A stretch of DNA of 33,865 nucleotides from an uncultured Sphingomonadaceae bacterium (lineage in GTDB: Bacteria > Pseudomonadota > Alphaproteobacteria > Sphingomonadales > Sphingomonadaceae): positions 1 to 33,865 of the forward strand of contig CALLJS010000019.1 of NCBI GenBank assembly GCA_938050045.1, read 5' to 3'. The notes beneath the pieces are model-generated. The model was given only the letters and a program-made list of their open reading frames with translations. It did not search any database and was not told where the DNA came from. Positions within the stretch are counted from its first letter, which is position 1, and every line of letters begins with the position of its first letter. This document shows, piece after piece, positions 18,674-27,285 of this stretch. The translations under genes and the position numbers were made by a program.

Positions 18674-18748
18674 TAGCCTGATACGGCCCACAAAATTTAG
18701 AACGTGCAATGCTCTGCGCACAGCGTTGTATAAATTATGATATTCAGA

Positions 18749-18764
18749 TTGCATTCGAATGCAA
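18749..18764. promoter_or_regulatory. Perfect 16-bp palindrome, candidate LacI-type operator 1
   Basis: TTGCATTCGAATGCAA is identical to its reverse complement and has the central CG typical of LacI-family operators. It ends 45 bases before the GTG of the alpha/beta hydrolase gene. Variants occur at 21245, 28279, 28368, 32124 and 32253, all in promoter gaps of the same cluster, whose only regulator gene is LacI-type. Confidence 0.75.
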
Positions 18765-18809
18765 AATATTTATATTCGCAATATGTCCAAGCTATAAAAT
18801 AGGATAAGC

Positions 18810-19562
18810 GTGCATAATAAAACTATCATTTTCTTACCGGGCTTCATGTGCGATGAAAACCTGTTTGAAGCGCAGATACAGGCGTGCAAAGATGATGGTT
18901 ATAATGTGGTCGTTGATTCTTTATCGCATTCCACCACTATTGAGGGTTTAGCGCGAAATATATTAAAAGAGGCACCGCCAGACTTTGCTTTGCTAGGCTT
19001 ATCAATGGGCGGGATTGTCGCTCTTGAAATGGTTAAGCAAGCCCCAGAAAGGGTTACGCATTTAGCCTTATTAAACACCACTCCCTATGCCGATACATCG
19101 CATGAACAGCGCAAAGAGCAATTAATCCGAGTTTCACGGAATGAATTGAGCCTGGTGATTCAAGAGGAGCTAAAGCCCAATTATCTTGCTGATTGCAATC
19201 GTAATCGTGAAAATTTGAAGCGGTTAATGGATATGGGTGAGAATTTGGGTGACTATATATTCACCAGCCAGAGCCTCGCGCTTATGGGGCGGAGTAGTAA
19301 GGTTGATTTTTTGCCGATGATTCGATGCCCGACATTGGTTTTAACGGGTAAAGAAGATAGTGTTTGCACGCCGCAAATTCATATATTCATGGCGCAGCAA
19401 ATCCCATCTGCAACCTTGATGATTATACCATATTGTGGGCATTTATCGACTATGGAACAGCCCGATATGGTTTCATCGGCACTGCTAAATTTATTACATG
19501 TTGGGCCTGAATTACGCGATGAGAGCAAAACAAAATCTCAAATAGAGCTTGCAGATCAATAG
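18810..19562 (+). CDS. Alpha/beta hydrolase of the catabolic cluster
   Basis: A 250-residue cytoplasmic alpha/beta hydrolase; no signal peptide is visible. The first strand and oxyanion region read IIFLPGFMCDENLF (6-19). The nucleophile elbow is GLSMGG with S65, a likely acid lies in LTGKEDSVCTP and the base in YCGHLSTMEQP, giving a complete triad. The start is GTG 18810, preceded by AGGA at 18801-18804. The substrate is unknown; an ester, thioester or C-C bond is possible. It lies 45 bases downstream of the perfect operator-like palindrome and 8 bases before the symporter gene, so the two probably form the first operon of the LacI-type regulon. Confidence 0.85.
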   Translation: MHNKTIIFLPGFMCDENLFEAQIQACKDDGYNVVVDSLSHSTTIEGLARNILKEAPPDFALLGLSMGGIVALEMVKQAPERVTHLALLNTTPYADTSHEQRKEQLIRVSRNELSLVIQEELKPNYLADCNRNRENLKRLMDMGENLGDYIFTSQSLALMGRSSKVDFLPMIRCPTLVLTGKEDSVCTPQIHIFMAQQIPSATLMIIPYCGHLSTMEQPDMVSSALLNLLHVGPELRDESKTKSQIELADQ

Positions 19563-19570
19563 GAGTATAT

Positions 19571-21205
19571 ATGGTCGATTTTGGTGCACTGAATTGGACA
19601 ATAGTAATAGCCTATTTACTGTGTAATTTAGTGCTGGGCTGGATGATGAGCAGGCGCGTGAAAACAGCGCAAGATTATAATTTTGGCGATCGTTCAGCCC
19701 CTTGGTGGGCCATAGGAATATCCGTTGTGGCCACTTATGTCAGTGCTTTGTCCTTTTTGGGTGGCCCTGCATGGGCTTATGGCGATGGTATGGCGGCCTT
19801 GGCCATACATATTAATTATCCGCTAGTTATATTTGTCGTCATCGTTATTTTCTTGCCCTTTTTCTTTAATAGCGGTGTTGCCTCAATATATGAATATTTG
19901 GAAAGCCGCTTTGGCAAATCATCGCGTACCGTGATGAGCATTATTTTTATGCTGACGCAGAGCATCACTAGCGCCTCTATATTAACGGCAACAGCCATTG
20001 TCATAACATTTATCACGGGCATAGATGCGAAGACCGCTATCATTGTTATGACCATCATTGTGCTAATTTATACTATTTTGGGCGGAATGAATGCTGTTAT
20101 ATGGACCGATGTTTTACAAGGCGCGATATTGTTCATCGGGGCCGCCATCATAATGGTATATTTAATCAATGCCATTGCGCCTATATCGGGGGCACTGCAA
20201 TATTTGGCGGATAATGATAAATTAAACCCCATCAATACAAGTTTAGATTTTAGTGTTGCGCCAACTGTTTGGGCGGGTGTCTTTGCGATGACATTGTTTC
20301 ACATCACTGTTTATGGCGCAAACCAGATGATGGTACAGCGCGCGCTGGCCGCCAAAAATATAGGCGAAGCCAAAAAATCCTATCTTATGATGGGATATGT
20401 TGCATTTTTCATATATTTCTTATTCTTCTTTATCGGCGCCTTATTATATGTTTATTATAAAGGTAGACCCTTTGAGCAAGCCAATGAGATCATATTAAGC
20501 TTTGCTAATGGCTTGGCGGTGCCTGGTTTGATGGGGATATTGGCCGCCGCCATATTATCTGCATCAATGTCCAGCCTGTCTTCGGCCTTTAATTCATTAT
20601 CAACCGTCACCGTGAATGATATATATAAACCCTTTATCACCTCAAACGGCGATGAAAATCATTATCTTATTGCGGCGCGTGTCTTCACATTATTATGGGC
20701 TTTGTTGGTAATCCCTATGGCCTATGCATTTATTTCTAGCGGGGGATCAATCTTAGAGACTTTATCAAAAATAGCGTCATATTTTGTCGGGGCTAAACTG
20801 GCTATGTTTGGCATGGGCTTTTTCTCAAAACATACCACCGAACGGGGGTTATTAATCGGCGTTGCTGCTGGGTTTATTGGTTTGATAATGATGGTGGGGC
20901 TTGGCGGATTAATGGGCTTTGATGGGCTTTACCCTGAAATAGCATGGCCTTGGTTTGTGGTGATTGGCGGGGCAATTAATATTATCGTGTCTTGGCTGGC
21001 AAGTATCGCGCTAGATGGCTTTCAGACAGAGTGGCATGAACAAACGGTGGTTGGGCAGATTAAATATTTCCGCGATAATGCTAAGCCCGAGGTTGAAAAT
21101 GGATGGTATCTGGTTCCTGGTAAAATTGAACGGCCCGTGTGGGGATTAATCCTTATATTTGTAGCTATTCTATTATTCTTAATCTGGTTTGGAACATTGG
21201 CTTAA
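19571..21205 (+). CDS. Sodium:solute symporter (SSS family)
   Basis: A 544-residue inner-membrane transporter with about 13-14 hydrophobic segments. The opening IVIAYLLCNLVLGWMMSRR, the DYNFGDRSAPWWAIGISVVA segment and TILGGMNAVIWTDVLQGAIL are typical of the sodium:solute symporter family (proline, sugar, carboxylate carriers). AAAILSASMSSLSSAFNSLS is the conserved helix with small residues near the sodium site. AGGAG at 19561-19565 supports the ATG. As second gene after the hydrolase it is the likely inner-membrane entry route for the compound admitted by the TonB-dependent receptor at 29522-31999. Specificity cannot be read from sequence. Confidence 0.92.
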   Translation: MVDFGALNWTIVIAYLLCNLVLGWMMSRRVKTAQDYNFGDRSAPWWAIGISVVATYVSALSFLGGPAWAYGDGMAALAIHINYPLVIFVVIVIFLPFFFNSGVASIYEYLESRFGKSSRTVMSIIFMLTQSITSASILTATAIVITFITGIDAKTAIIVMTIIVLIYTILGGMNAVIWTDVLQGAILFIGAAIIMVYLINAIAPISGALQYLADNDKLNPINTSLDFSVAPTVWAGVFAMTLFHITVYGANQMMVQRALAAKNIGEAKKSYLMMGYVAFFIYFLFFFIGALLYVYYKGRPFEQANEIILSFANGLAVPGLMGILAAAILSASMSSLSSAFNSLSTVTVNDIYKPFITSNGDENHYLIAARVFTLLWALLVIPMAYAFISSGGSILETLSKIASYFVGAKLAMFGMGFFSKHTTERGLLIGVAAGFIGLIMMVGLGGLMGFDGLYPEIAWPWFVVIGGAINIIVSWLASIALDGFQTEWHEQTVVGQIKYFRDNAKPEVENGWYLVPGKIERPVWGLILIFVAILLFLIWFGTLA

Positions 21206-21244
21206 ATTAGACATAGTAGATTGTATCGCGCCTTATTATCGTCT

Positions 21245-21260
21245 TTGCATCCGAATGCAA
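21245..21260. promoter_or_regulatory. Candidate LacI-type operator 2
   Basis: TTGCATCCGAATGCAA differs from operator 1 at one position, and one extra T/A pair extends the palindrome on either side. It ends 40 bases before ATG 21301 of the HisD-like gene, nearly the same spacing as at operators 1 and 3. Confidence 0.72.
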
Positions 21261-21300
21261 ACATGATAAGCTTTGCGTATAAATTACAAATGGAGTGGAA

Positions 21301-22584
21301 ATGATACGCTATCTTAAAGACGGTATTGATGCCGATACCAAATTAAAAACTGACGGAAAAGTGCGCGAAATTGTAGAAAACATCATTGCCGATATTGAAG
21401 AACGAGGTGATGCCGCCGTATCAGAATATTCGAACAAATTTGATGATTGGGCGCCAAGAGATTTTCGCCTGTCCAAAGCAGAAATTCAAGCATGCTATGA
21501 TGATGTCCCGCAAACAGCGCAAGATGACATTCGCTTTGCACAGCAGCAAGTCCGAAATTTTGCAGAGATTCAGCGCGATTCGATGAAAGATGTCGAGGTT
21601 GAGACGCTTTCTGGCGTTACGCTTGGCCATAAACATATTCCAGTAAACGCCGTGGGTTGTTATGTTCCAGGCGGTAAATATCCTCTCATCGCCTCTGCGC
21701 ACATGAGCGTGGTGACCGCAAAGGTAGCCGGGGTAAAACGGGTTGTCGCAACCGCACCGCCCTTTAATGGCAGACCGCATCCAGCAATAGTTGTCGCAAT
21801 GGACATGGCGGGCGCAGATGAGATTTATTGCGTTGGCGGTGTCCAAGGCGTTGCCATGATGGCTATTGGAACGGATAGTATCGCGCCAGTAGATGTTATC
21901 GTTGGGCCTGGTAATGCATTTGTCGCCGAGGCAAAAAGGCAGCTTTTTGGGCGCGTGGGTATTGATCTATTCGCTGGGCCGACTGAAACATTAATCATTG
22001 CCGATGAGAGCGTTGATGGAGAAATATGCGCAGCAGATCTATTAGGCCAAGCCGAGCATGGGCCCAATTCGCCAGCCGTATTGCTGACCAATTCTGAAAA
22101 ATTAGCGCGGGAAACTATGAAAGAAGTCGAGCGGCAATTGACCATTTTGCCAACCGCCGATGTTGCTGGCGTGGCATGGGCCGATTATGGGCAAGTCATT
22201 GTCTGTGATAGCTATGAAGAAATGGTCGAAAAGGCCGATGATCTGGCCTCCGAACATGTGCAGGTTATGACAAAAGACCCTGATTATTTCCTAGAGAATA
22301 TGACAAATTTTGGGGCCTTATTCTTGGGCGAGCAGACCAATGTTTCCTATGGAGATAAGGTGATTGGAACCAACCATACATTACCCACGAATAAAGCAGC
22401 GCGCTATACAGGTGGGCTATGGGTCGGTAAATTCTTAAAAACCTGTACTTATCAACGCATAACCGAGGAAGCCTCTGTCGTTGTGGGTGAATATTGTTCG
22501 CGCCTATGCGCCCTAGAGGGGTTCGCAGGCCATAAAGAGCAGGCCGATATTCGCTTGCGCCGTTATGCTGGAAAAAATGATTAA
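21301..22584 (+). CDS. HisD-like zinc alcohol dehydrogenase (HpsN-type), catabolic
   Basis: A 427-residue member of the histidinol dehydrogenase family. Zinc ligands correspond to Q250 and H253 in LLGQAEHG, D352 in YGDKVIG and H411 in GFAGHKEQ. The catalytic Glu-His pair is E318-H319 in ASEHVQVM. The cofactor-side motif [17 protein letters not shown] is present. SEHVQV instead of the usual SEHLEI, and the Cys-rich end [10 protein letters not shown], place it nearer to catabolic homologues such as HpsN, which oxidises a sulfonated propanediol to the acid, than to histidine biosynthesis. No his genes are nearby. I prefer ATG 21301 (GGAG at 21292-21295) over GTG 21295. First gene of an operon with the MetE-like and aldolase genes, behind operator 2. 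Confidence 0.85.
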   Translation: MIRYLKDGIDADTKLKTDGKVREIVENIIADIEERGDAAVSEYSNKFDDWAPRDFRLSKAEIQACYDDVPQTAQDDIRFAQQQVRNFAEIQRDSMKDVEVETLSGVTLGHKHIPVNAVGCYVPGGKYPLIASAHMSVVTAKVAGVKRVVATAPPFNGRPHPAIVVAMDMAGADEIYCVGGVQGVAMMAIGTDSIAPVDVIVGPGNAFVAEAKRQLFGRVGIDLFAGPTETLIIADESVDGEICAADLLGQAEHGPNSPAVLLTNSEKLARETMKEVERQLTILPTADVAGVAWADYGQVIVCDSYEEMVEKADDLASEHVQVMTKDPDYFLENMTNFGALFLGEQTNVSYGDKVIGTNHTLPTNKAARYTGGLWVGKFLKTCTYQRITEEASVVVGEYCSRLCALEGFAGHKEQADIRLRRYAGKND

Positions 22585-22607
22585 ATAATTGCCAAGGGGA
22601 TGGTTGC

Positions 22608-23753
22608 ATGAAAATAAGTAGTGAGAGAATCTTAACGACGCATGTTGGGAGCTTGCCCCGCTCTAAAGCGGTGACAGATATGGTTTTTGCCCATGAAAAT
22701 GGAGATTATATTGACCCAGATCAATTTCAGCATATCCTTTCTGATGCGGTAAAATCTGTTGTACAAAAACAAAAGCATGCGCAAGTCGATATTATCTCTG
22801 ACGGGGAAATGAGTAAGATTTCCTATGCGACTTATATCAAAGATCGCATCACAGGTTTTGAAGGGGACAGCCCAAGACGGGCACCATCTGATTTAGAGGA
22901 ATTTCCTGGTTTTCTTGAACGACAAGCTAAATCTGGTGGTACGCCCGATTATAAACGGCCCTGCTGTACTGGCCCGATAGCAGTGAAATCTATGCAGCCT
23001 TTGCAAGAGGATTTGGATAATTTTGCTGCGGCCATTGGAGATGATAATAATGTAGAAGGTTTCATGAACGCAGCGTCCCCCGGCGTGATCGCTTTGTTTC
23101 AGCCCAATGCGCATTATAGTTCACAAGATGACTATCTTGAAGCCCTAGCAGAAGCCATGCGACCCGAATATGAGGCCATTGTTAAGGCAGGATATATCTT
23201 ACAGCTCGACAGCCCTGACCTAGGGCTTGGCCGCCATATGATGTACAAAGACAAGCCCGATAGCGACTATCAAAAATTAGCGCACGGCCATGTTGAGGCC
23301 CTCAATCACGCGCTCCGTAATATTTCGGCGGATAAAGTCAGAATGCATATCTGCTGGGGCAATTATGAAGGGCCTCACCATCATGATGCACCCATGGATT
23401 TGGTATTGCCCATTGCGCTTAATGCCAAGCCTCAAGCTTTATTATTTGAAAATTCTAATCCGCGCCATGCCCATGAATGGACTGTCTTTGCGGAGACAAT
23501 AATTCCAGATGATAAAATCTTAATTCCAGGAGTGATTGATTCAACAACCAATTTTGTCGAACATCCAGAATTAATCGCGCAGCGCATTGAACGCTTTGCC
23601 AATATAATAGGGCGTGAACGTGTGATTGCTGGATCTGATTGTGGTTTTTCTACATTTGCAGGATTTGGCGCTGTCGATGAAGATATTGTATATGCAAAAC
23701 TTAATGCTATGGCTGAAGGAGCAGAAATAGCAAGCAAACGGCTTTGGAGTTAA
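22608..23753 (+). CDS. MetE-like zinc methyltransferase barrel (COG0620)
   Basis: A 381-residue homologue of the C-terminal catalytic barrel of cobalamin-independent methionine synthase; the N-terminal half of MetE is absent. TTHVGSLPRS (10-19) is the family opening. The zinc site of MetE is conserved: H247 and C249 in RMHICWG, E281 in LLFENSNPR and C345 in GSDCGFST. In this family the zinc activates a thiol, which then takes a methyl group or attacks an epoxide (as in epoxyalkane:CoM transferase). In a catabolic operon it may demethylate the substrate or handle a thiol adduct; this is inference. AGGGG precedes the ATG; 23 bases after the HisD-like gene and overlapping the aldolase ATG by one base. 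Confidence 0.82.
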   Translation: MKISSERILTTHVGSLPRSKAVTDMVFAHENGDYIDPDQFQHILSDAVKSVVQKQKHAQVDIISDGEMSKISYATYIKDRITGFEGDSPRRAPSDLEEFPGFLERQAKSGGTPDYKRPCCTGPIAVKSMQPLQEDLDNFAAAIGDDNNVEGFMNAASPGVIALFQPNAHYSSQDDYLEALAEAMRPEYEAIVKAGYILQLDSPDLGLGRHMMYKDKPDSDYQKLAHGHVEALNHALRNISADKVRMHICWGNYEGPHHHDAPMDLVLPIALNAKPQALLFENSNPRHAHEWTVFAETIIPDDKILIPGVIDSTTNFVEHPELIAQRIERFANIIGRERVIAGSDCGFSTFAGFGAVDEDIVYAKLNAMAEGAEIASKRLWS

Positions 23754-24508
23754 TGGATAATTTAAAAGAGAAATTGGCCGCGAATGTTCCTCTATTGGGG
23801 ACTTTTCTTAAAACGCCTTCTTCGGTAATTTGCGAAATTATGGGGCGGAGCGATTTTGATGCCATATGCATCGATGCTGAACATGCGCCATTTGATAGGG
23901 GCGATATAAATCAATCCATCTATGCTATCAATAATAACAAACAACATTCAATCGTTCGCATCCCAGCATTGCGCAGCGACTATATATTAAATGCATTAGA
24001 TTGCGGTGCAGAAGCTGTGCTAGCCCCGCATATTTGCGATGCTGAACAAGCGCAATATCTGGTCCAACAGGTTCATTATGGGCAAGGGCGTGGCTATGCA
24101 GGGTCTTCGCGCGCAGCAGGATATATGGCCCATACGATGCAAGAGCATATTGAGAATAGCAACAAAAGAAGCTGCGCTATTGCTCAAATAGAAGATAAAA
24201 AAGCGATTGAAAATCTGGATGATATTTTGGCGGTTAAAGGCCTTGATTGCTTCTTTATCGGAAGAGCAGATCTTACGGTATCGATGGGGCTCAATGATCC
24301 CAACGACCCGACCATTATCGACTGTGTCGAGATGATCTGCCGCAAAGCCAGAGAATCTAACCGCTGCGTTGGAATGTTTACAGCCAATATCGAAGAAATT
24401 AGCGCATGGCGCGCGCTGGGCGTGTCCTTATTTTTATTGGGCTCGGATCATAGCTTCATGCTGAAAGGCGCGGCTGATTTTGCGGCTTCTGTGCGCAAAC
24501 AATTTTGA
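23753..24508 (+). CDS. HpcH/HpaI-family aldolase
   Basis: A 251-residue class II (metal-dependent) aldolase of the HpcH/HpaI/RhmA group, which cleaves 4-hydroxy-2-oxo acids into pyruvate or a related oxo acid plus an aldehyde. LLGTFLKTPS (14-23) opens the barrel. Catalytic and metal residues fit the family: H44 in DAEHAPFDR, R69 in IVRIPA, E147 in AQIEDKKA and D173 in IGRADLTVS. The ATG at 23753 overlaps the MetE-like stop (TAATG) and has GGAG just upstream; TTG 23744 is an alternative. Last gene of the operon. Its stop lies 2 bases from that of the convergent amidohydrolase. It probably performs the final carbon-carbon cleavage of the pathway. Confidence 0.88.
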   Translation: MDNLKEKLAANVPLLGTFLKTPSSVICEIMGRSDFDAICIDAEHAPFDRGDINQSIYAINNNKQHSIVRIPALRSDYILNALDCGAEAVLAPHICDAEQAQYLVQQVHYGQGRGYAGSSRAAGYMAHTMQEHIENSNKRSCAIAQIEDKKAIENLDDILAVKGLDCFFIGRADLTVSMGLNDPNDPTIIDCVEMICRKARESNRCVGMFTANIEEISAWRALGVSLFLLGSDHSFMLKGAADFAASVRKQF

Positions 24509-24510
24509 TA

Positions 24511-25431
24511 TTAAAGCCTATAGAAATTTTCTGCTGTTCCATGAAACATTTGATTCATCTCATCCAGAGAAAAGCCCTGCGTTATTTCTAAATAGGCCTG
24601 CATCATTTTTGCATAAGATATATATAATTTATCAACGGGAAAATTAGAGGCAAACGCAATGCGCTGCGGACCAAAAATATCAATAGCGGTTAATATAAGC
24701 GGGCGTATATCATCGGCAGTCCAATCATGATTAAACATAGCAAAGCCAGAGAGTTTGCAGATCATATCAGGGTTATTGGCCAGAGATTTTAAACCCTCCG
24801 TCCATTGCGCAAGCCCTTTTTTGGAAAAATCACTGGGGCTTCCAGCATGGCATAATGCAATCTTCAAACCTTTAATATTGGCAAATTTATTGGCGGCCAT
24901 CTGCATAAGCGGCGGCGTTAATTGCAGATCAAAGGATAAATTTCGCTTTTGCAAATGCTCTAAATTGCTAATGAAACTATCATCATTTAACAGCGATGCT
25001 GTACCCGTTTGCGCATCTTCTTTGGCGCTGCGGCCGATGATCTGCCGTACCCCCCGAAAGGCTGTGCTCTGCGAATGGCGATCCAAAATCTGTTGAATGA
25101 TGTTGGAGCGCATATCGCAAAAACCAACGATCGCACTGGGATAATCATGACCATCGCTAATATGCTGAACCCATTGCGTTTCTCTTAAACTATCCTGCTC
25201 GGTAACGCCCACTTGGATATGGACCGATTTTTTTACGCGAATAGCACCAATATCCCGTTGAAAATCACCTATCAGATAATTTTTCTGTATCGGGGTTGGA
25301 TCCCCAAAAAAGCGCGGCATATTTTTTTCCATCAACCAAGGGTAATGGCAATGGTCTAAATCCCAAAGATGGTGATGGGCATCAACGAAATAATCGGGTT
25401 TTTTCATAGCAAGATTTGCAGCGTCAATCAC
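24511..25431 (-). CDS. COG3618-type amidohydrolase (predicted lactonase)
   Basis: A 306-residue TIM-barrel metal-dependent hydrolase of the amidohydrolase-2 family, related to L-fuconolactone and L-rhamnono-lactone hydrolases. DAHHHLWD (17-24) supplies the HxH metal motif, H195 lies in LCHAGSP, and the late motif is ASNFPVDKL (261-269), in which the usual Asp of SDxP is Asn, a variant I have seen in this subgroup. The likely reaction is hydrolysis of a lactone or a cyclic amide. It starts at GTG 25431, overlapping the stop of the SnoaL-like gene by eight bases; M9 at 25407 is an alternative. Last gene of the minus-strand operon starting with the cupin. Confidence 0.85.
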   Translation of the reverse strand: MIDAANLAMKKPDYFVDAHHHLWDLDHCHYPWLMEKNMPRFFGDPTPIQKNYLIGDFQRDIGAIRVKKSVHIQVGVTEQDSLRETQWVQHISDGHDYPSAIVGFCDMRSNIIQQILDRHSQSTAFRGVRQIIGRSAKEDAQTGTASLLNDDSFISNLEHLQKRNLSFDLQLTPPLMQMAANKFANIKGLKIALCHAGSPSDFSKKGLAQWTEGLKSLANNPDMICKLSGFAMFNHDWTADDIRPLILTAIDIFGPQRIAFASNFPVDKLYISYAKMMQAYLEITQGFSLDEMNQMFHGTAENFYRL

Positions 25432-26509
25432 TTGGTTTCATTCTGGCGGTTTCAATTTGTCGCCGAACGGCAATATCATCCCAAATCATAACCTCTTGAT
25501 GGATATATCCATGAATTACGCGCCAATGCGAAATACCCATAATGACAATATTTGCACCTGTTGCTGGACCATAAACACCATCACCGCTGTGGGTGGCGGC
25601 CAATGTCCAACGCACCGCTATATCTCTGGCATTACCAATATAGGGAATATCCGCTATATGCTCGATACGCAGTTTTGCATCAGGAAAAGCGGTAAAAATA
25701 TCCCGATGTAATTGCGCAATTTCGTCATGCCCATATAGATTGCGTAATGCAGGATAAATGGCGCGCACGCGGAAATCATAATTTTCTGCATAGGCCGCTA
25801 CATTGCGTTTATTCCATATTTCAGAAAATATATAATGGGCAAATTCTATGGGGTTTTCTTCGGGTTTCTCTGGGCGAGAAACTGTCATTGGCTTGTCCCT
25901 AATGACCGATTGATGCAAATCATGATGCTCGTCTATCAGGCTATAACCCCGCGCTATATCAGCTACAGCTTGTTTGCGGGCCATATCATCAGGCGTATAA
26001 CCCAATTGGATAGCCATAGCCGCATAATCGCGCGCCAACCATTCTTCATAGATACGGTTATCGCGGCACGCACAGTCGGCTATCGTTATCACACAGATTT
26101 TCTTGCCCGTTGCAGGGCCAAATTCTGTTGCGCCCAAATTTGTCATTTTGCTAGTGATAAGATGAGAAGAATAAAACCCATTATCCCCATCATCAGACCA
26201 AATGACATTATCGGCATCCAATCGGCGATCAGGAAAAGAAGCAAGCGTGGCATGCGTATTATCCACAACGGTTTGCGCCCCTATAATATCACCCGCCAGC
26301 GTATGTATTGCGCAATCTTTCGTATAATATTTCAAGCATAAATCGATGTTACGCTGGTGCCATATCCGATCGGTTATACGAATAATATAATCAGGAAAAT
26401 CGATAAATTCAGGGTCAAAGCCTGGCATGTCCATGCGTTTTTCAGCGATCGGATTGAGTAATTCTGCTTCATTTGTAATGGCCACCAAAGTGACATTATC
26501 TTTATTCAT
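25424..26509 (-). CDS. Double SnoaL/NTF2-like domain protein 1
   Basis: A 361-residue protein made of two NTF2-like (SnoaL, polyketide-cyclase-like) domains, about residues 35-165 and 225-355. Each begins with a helix ending in IWxxRN (ITDRIWHQRN and FSEIWNKRN), followed by Asp/His-lined strands. The fold forms a small hydrophobic cone used by isomerases, cyclases and hydrolases; the reaction here is unknown. I start at ATG 26509 because AGAGG precedes it and because the longer frame would run through the SDR gene. It lies in the cupin-SDR-SnoaL-amidohydrolase operon. A second, different double SnoaL protein lies at 28442-29446. Confidence 0.75.
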   Translation of the reverse strand: MNKDNVTLVAITNEAELLNPIAEKRMDMPGFDPEFIDFPDYIIRITDRIWHQRNIDLCLKYYTKDCAIHTLAGDIIGAQTVVDNTHATLASFPDRRLDADNVIWSDDGDNGFYSSHLITSKMTNLGATEFGPATGKKICVITIADCACRDNRIYEEWLARDYAAMAIQLGYTPDDMARKQAVADIARGYSLIDEHHDLHQSVIRDKPMTVSRPEKPEENPIEFAHYIFSEIWNKRNVAAYAENYDFRVRAIYPALRNLYGHDEIAQLHRDIFTAFPDAKLRIEHIADIPYIGNARDIAVRWTLAATHSGDGVYGPATGANIVIMGISHWRVIHGYIHQEVMIWDDIAVRRQIETARMKPSD

Positions 26510-26552
26510 TTTGAAACCTCTGTGAAACCTAATATCCGCATTGATCGCAATA

Positions 26553-27275
26553 TTATTGCGCCGTCCAACCACCATCGACCAACAAGCTATGGCCTGTAAC
26601 CATACGCGCACCTTTCGAGCAAAGATATAAAACAGCCTCAGCAACATCCTCAACTTGCCCTACTTCGCCCAGAGGAATAGATTTTCTGACAAAAGCGTCA
26701 AACTCTCGATCCTCTAGCATCGGTTTTGTCATGGGCGTCTCAATAAATGTGGGGGCTACAGAATTGACCCTAATCCCCTTGCCCGCTAGCTCTATGGCCA
26801 TTGCCTTTGTCAAGCCTTCTACGGCGTGTTTTGTCATACAATATACCGTTCTATTGGCCGATCCGACATGACCCATTTGGGAACTTATATTGATAATACG
26901 CGCCCCTGTATCCATAATATGTAATGCGGCTCTACTGGCGCGGTACAAAGCGCGCACATTCAGGTTGAGCATGACATCCAAATCTTCATCGCTCACATCT
27001 TCCATCGGTTTAGGGCGGTTGGTTCCTAAATTATTAATCAGCATATCCAATTTTGGTAAAGCTTGAATTTTAGTCAGAAATTCATCTCCACTTGCATCCA
27101 ATGCCCAAACCTTGCTTTGGCCAACCAGAATTTCGGATAAACTGTCTAAATCGCTGGACGGTCTTGCAACAGCGATAACATTAGCACCTGCATCATGCAA
27201 AGCGCTGGCAATGGCTCGGCCTATTCCTTTGCTCGCTCCTGTGACAATAGCAGATTGATTTTCTAATGGTTTCAT
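26553..27275 (-). CDS. Short-chain dehydrogenase/reductase
   Basis: Classical SDR of 240 residues using NAD(P)H. The nucleotide loop TGASKGIG is at 12-19, NNLGTN takes the place of NNAG at 81-86, the catalytic Ser lies in ISSQMG (131-132) and Y145-x3-K149 lies in YCMTK. The C-terminal TGHSLLVDGGW is typical. It probably oxidises or reduces a hydroxy/keto group of the pathway intermediate; the direction is not known. It lies 10 bases after the cupin gene and 43 bases before the SnoaL gene on the minus strand, so it belongs to the same operon. No strong ribosome binding site is visible. Confidence 0.9.
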   Translation of the reverse strand: MKPLENQSAIVTGASKGIGRAIASALHDAGANVIAVARPSSDLDSLSEILVGQSKVWALDASGDEFLTKIQALPKLDMLINNLGTNRPKPMEDVSDEDLDVMLNLNVRALYRASRAALHIMDTGARIINISSQMGHVGSANRTVYCMTKHAVEGLTKAMAIELAGKGIRVNSVAPTFIETPMTKPMLEDREFDAFVRKSIPLGEVGQVEDVAEAVLYLCSKGARMVTGHSLLVDGGWTAQ

Positions 27276-27285
27276 AAGACAATCA

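Noticed and set aside
21421-21846. 141-residue minus-strand frame
   Set aside because: Antisense to the HisD-like gene; Cys/His content arises from its codons.
25835-26341. 168-residue plus-strand frame
   Set aside because: Antisense to the double SnoaL gene and without a recognisable domain.
26510-26653. N-terminal extension of the SnoaL frame to 26653
   Set aside because: It would overlap the SDR gene by 101 bases, is unlike the family, and ATG 26509 has a ribosome binding site.
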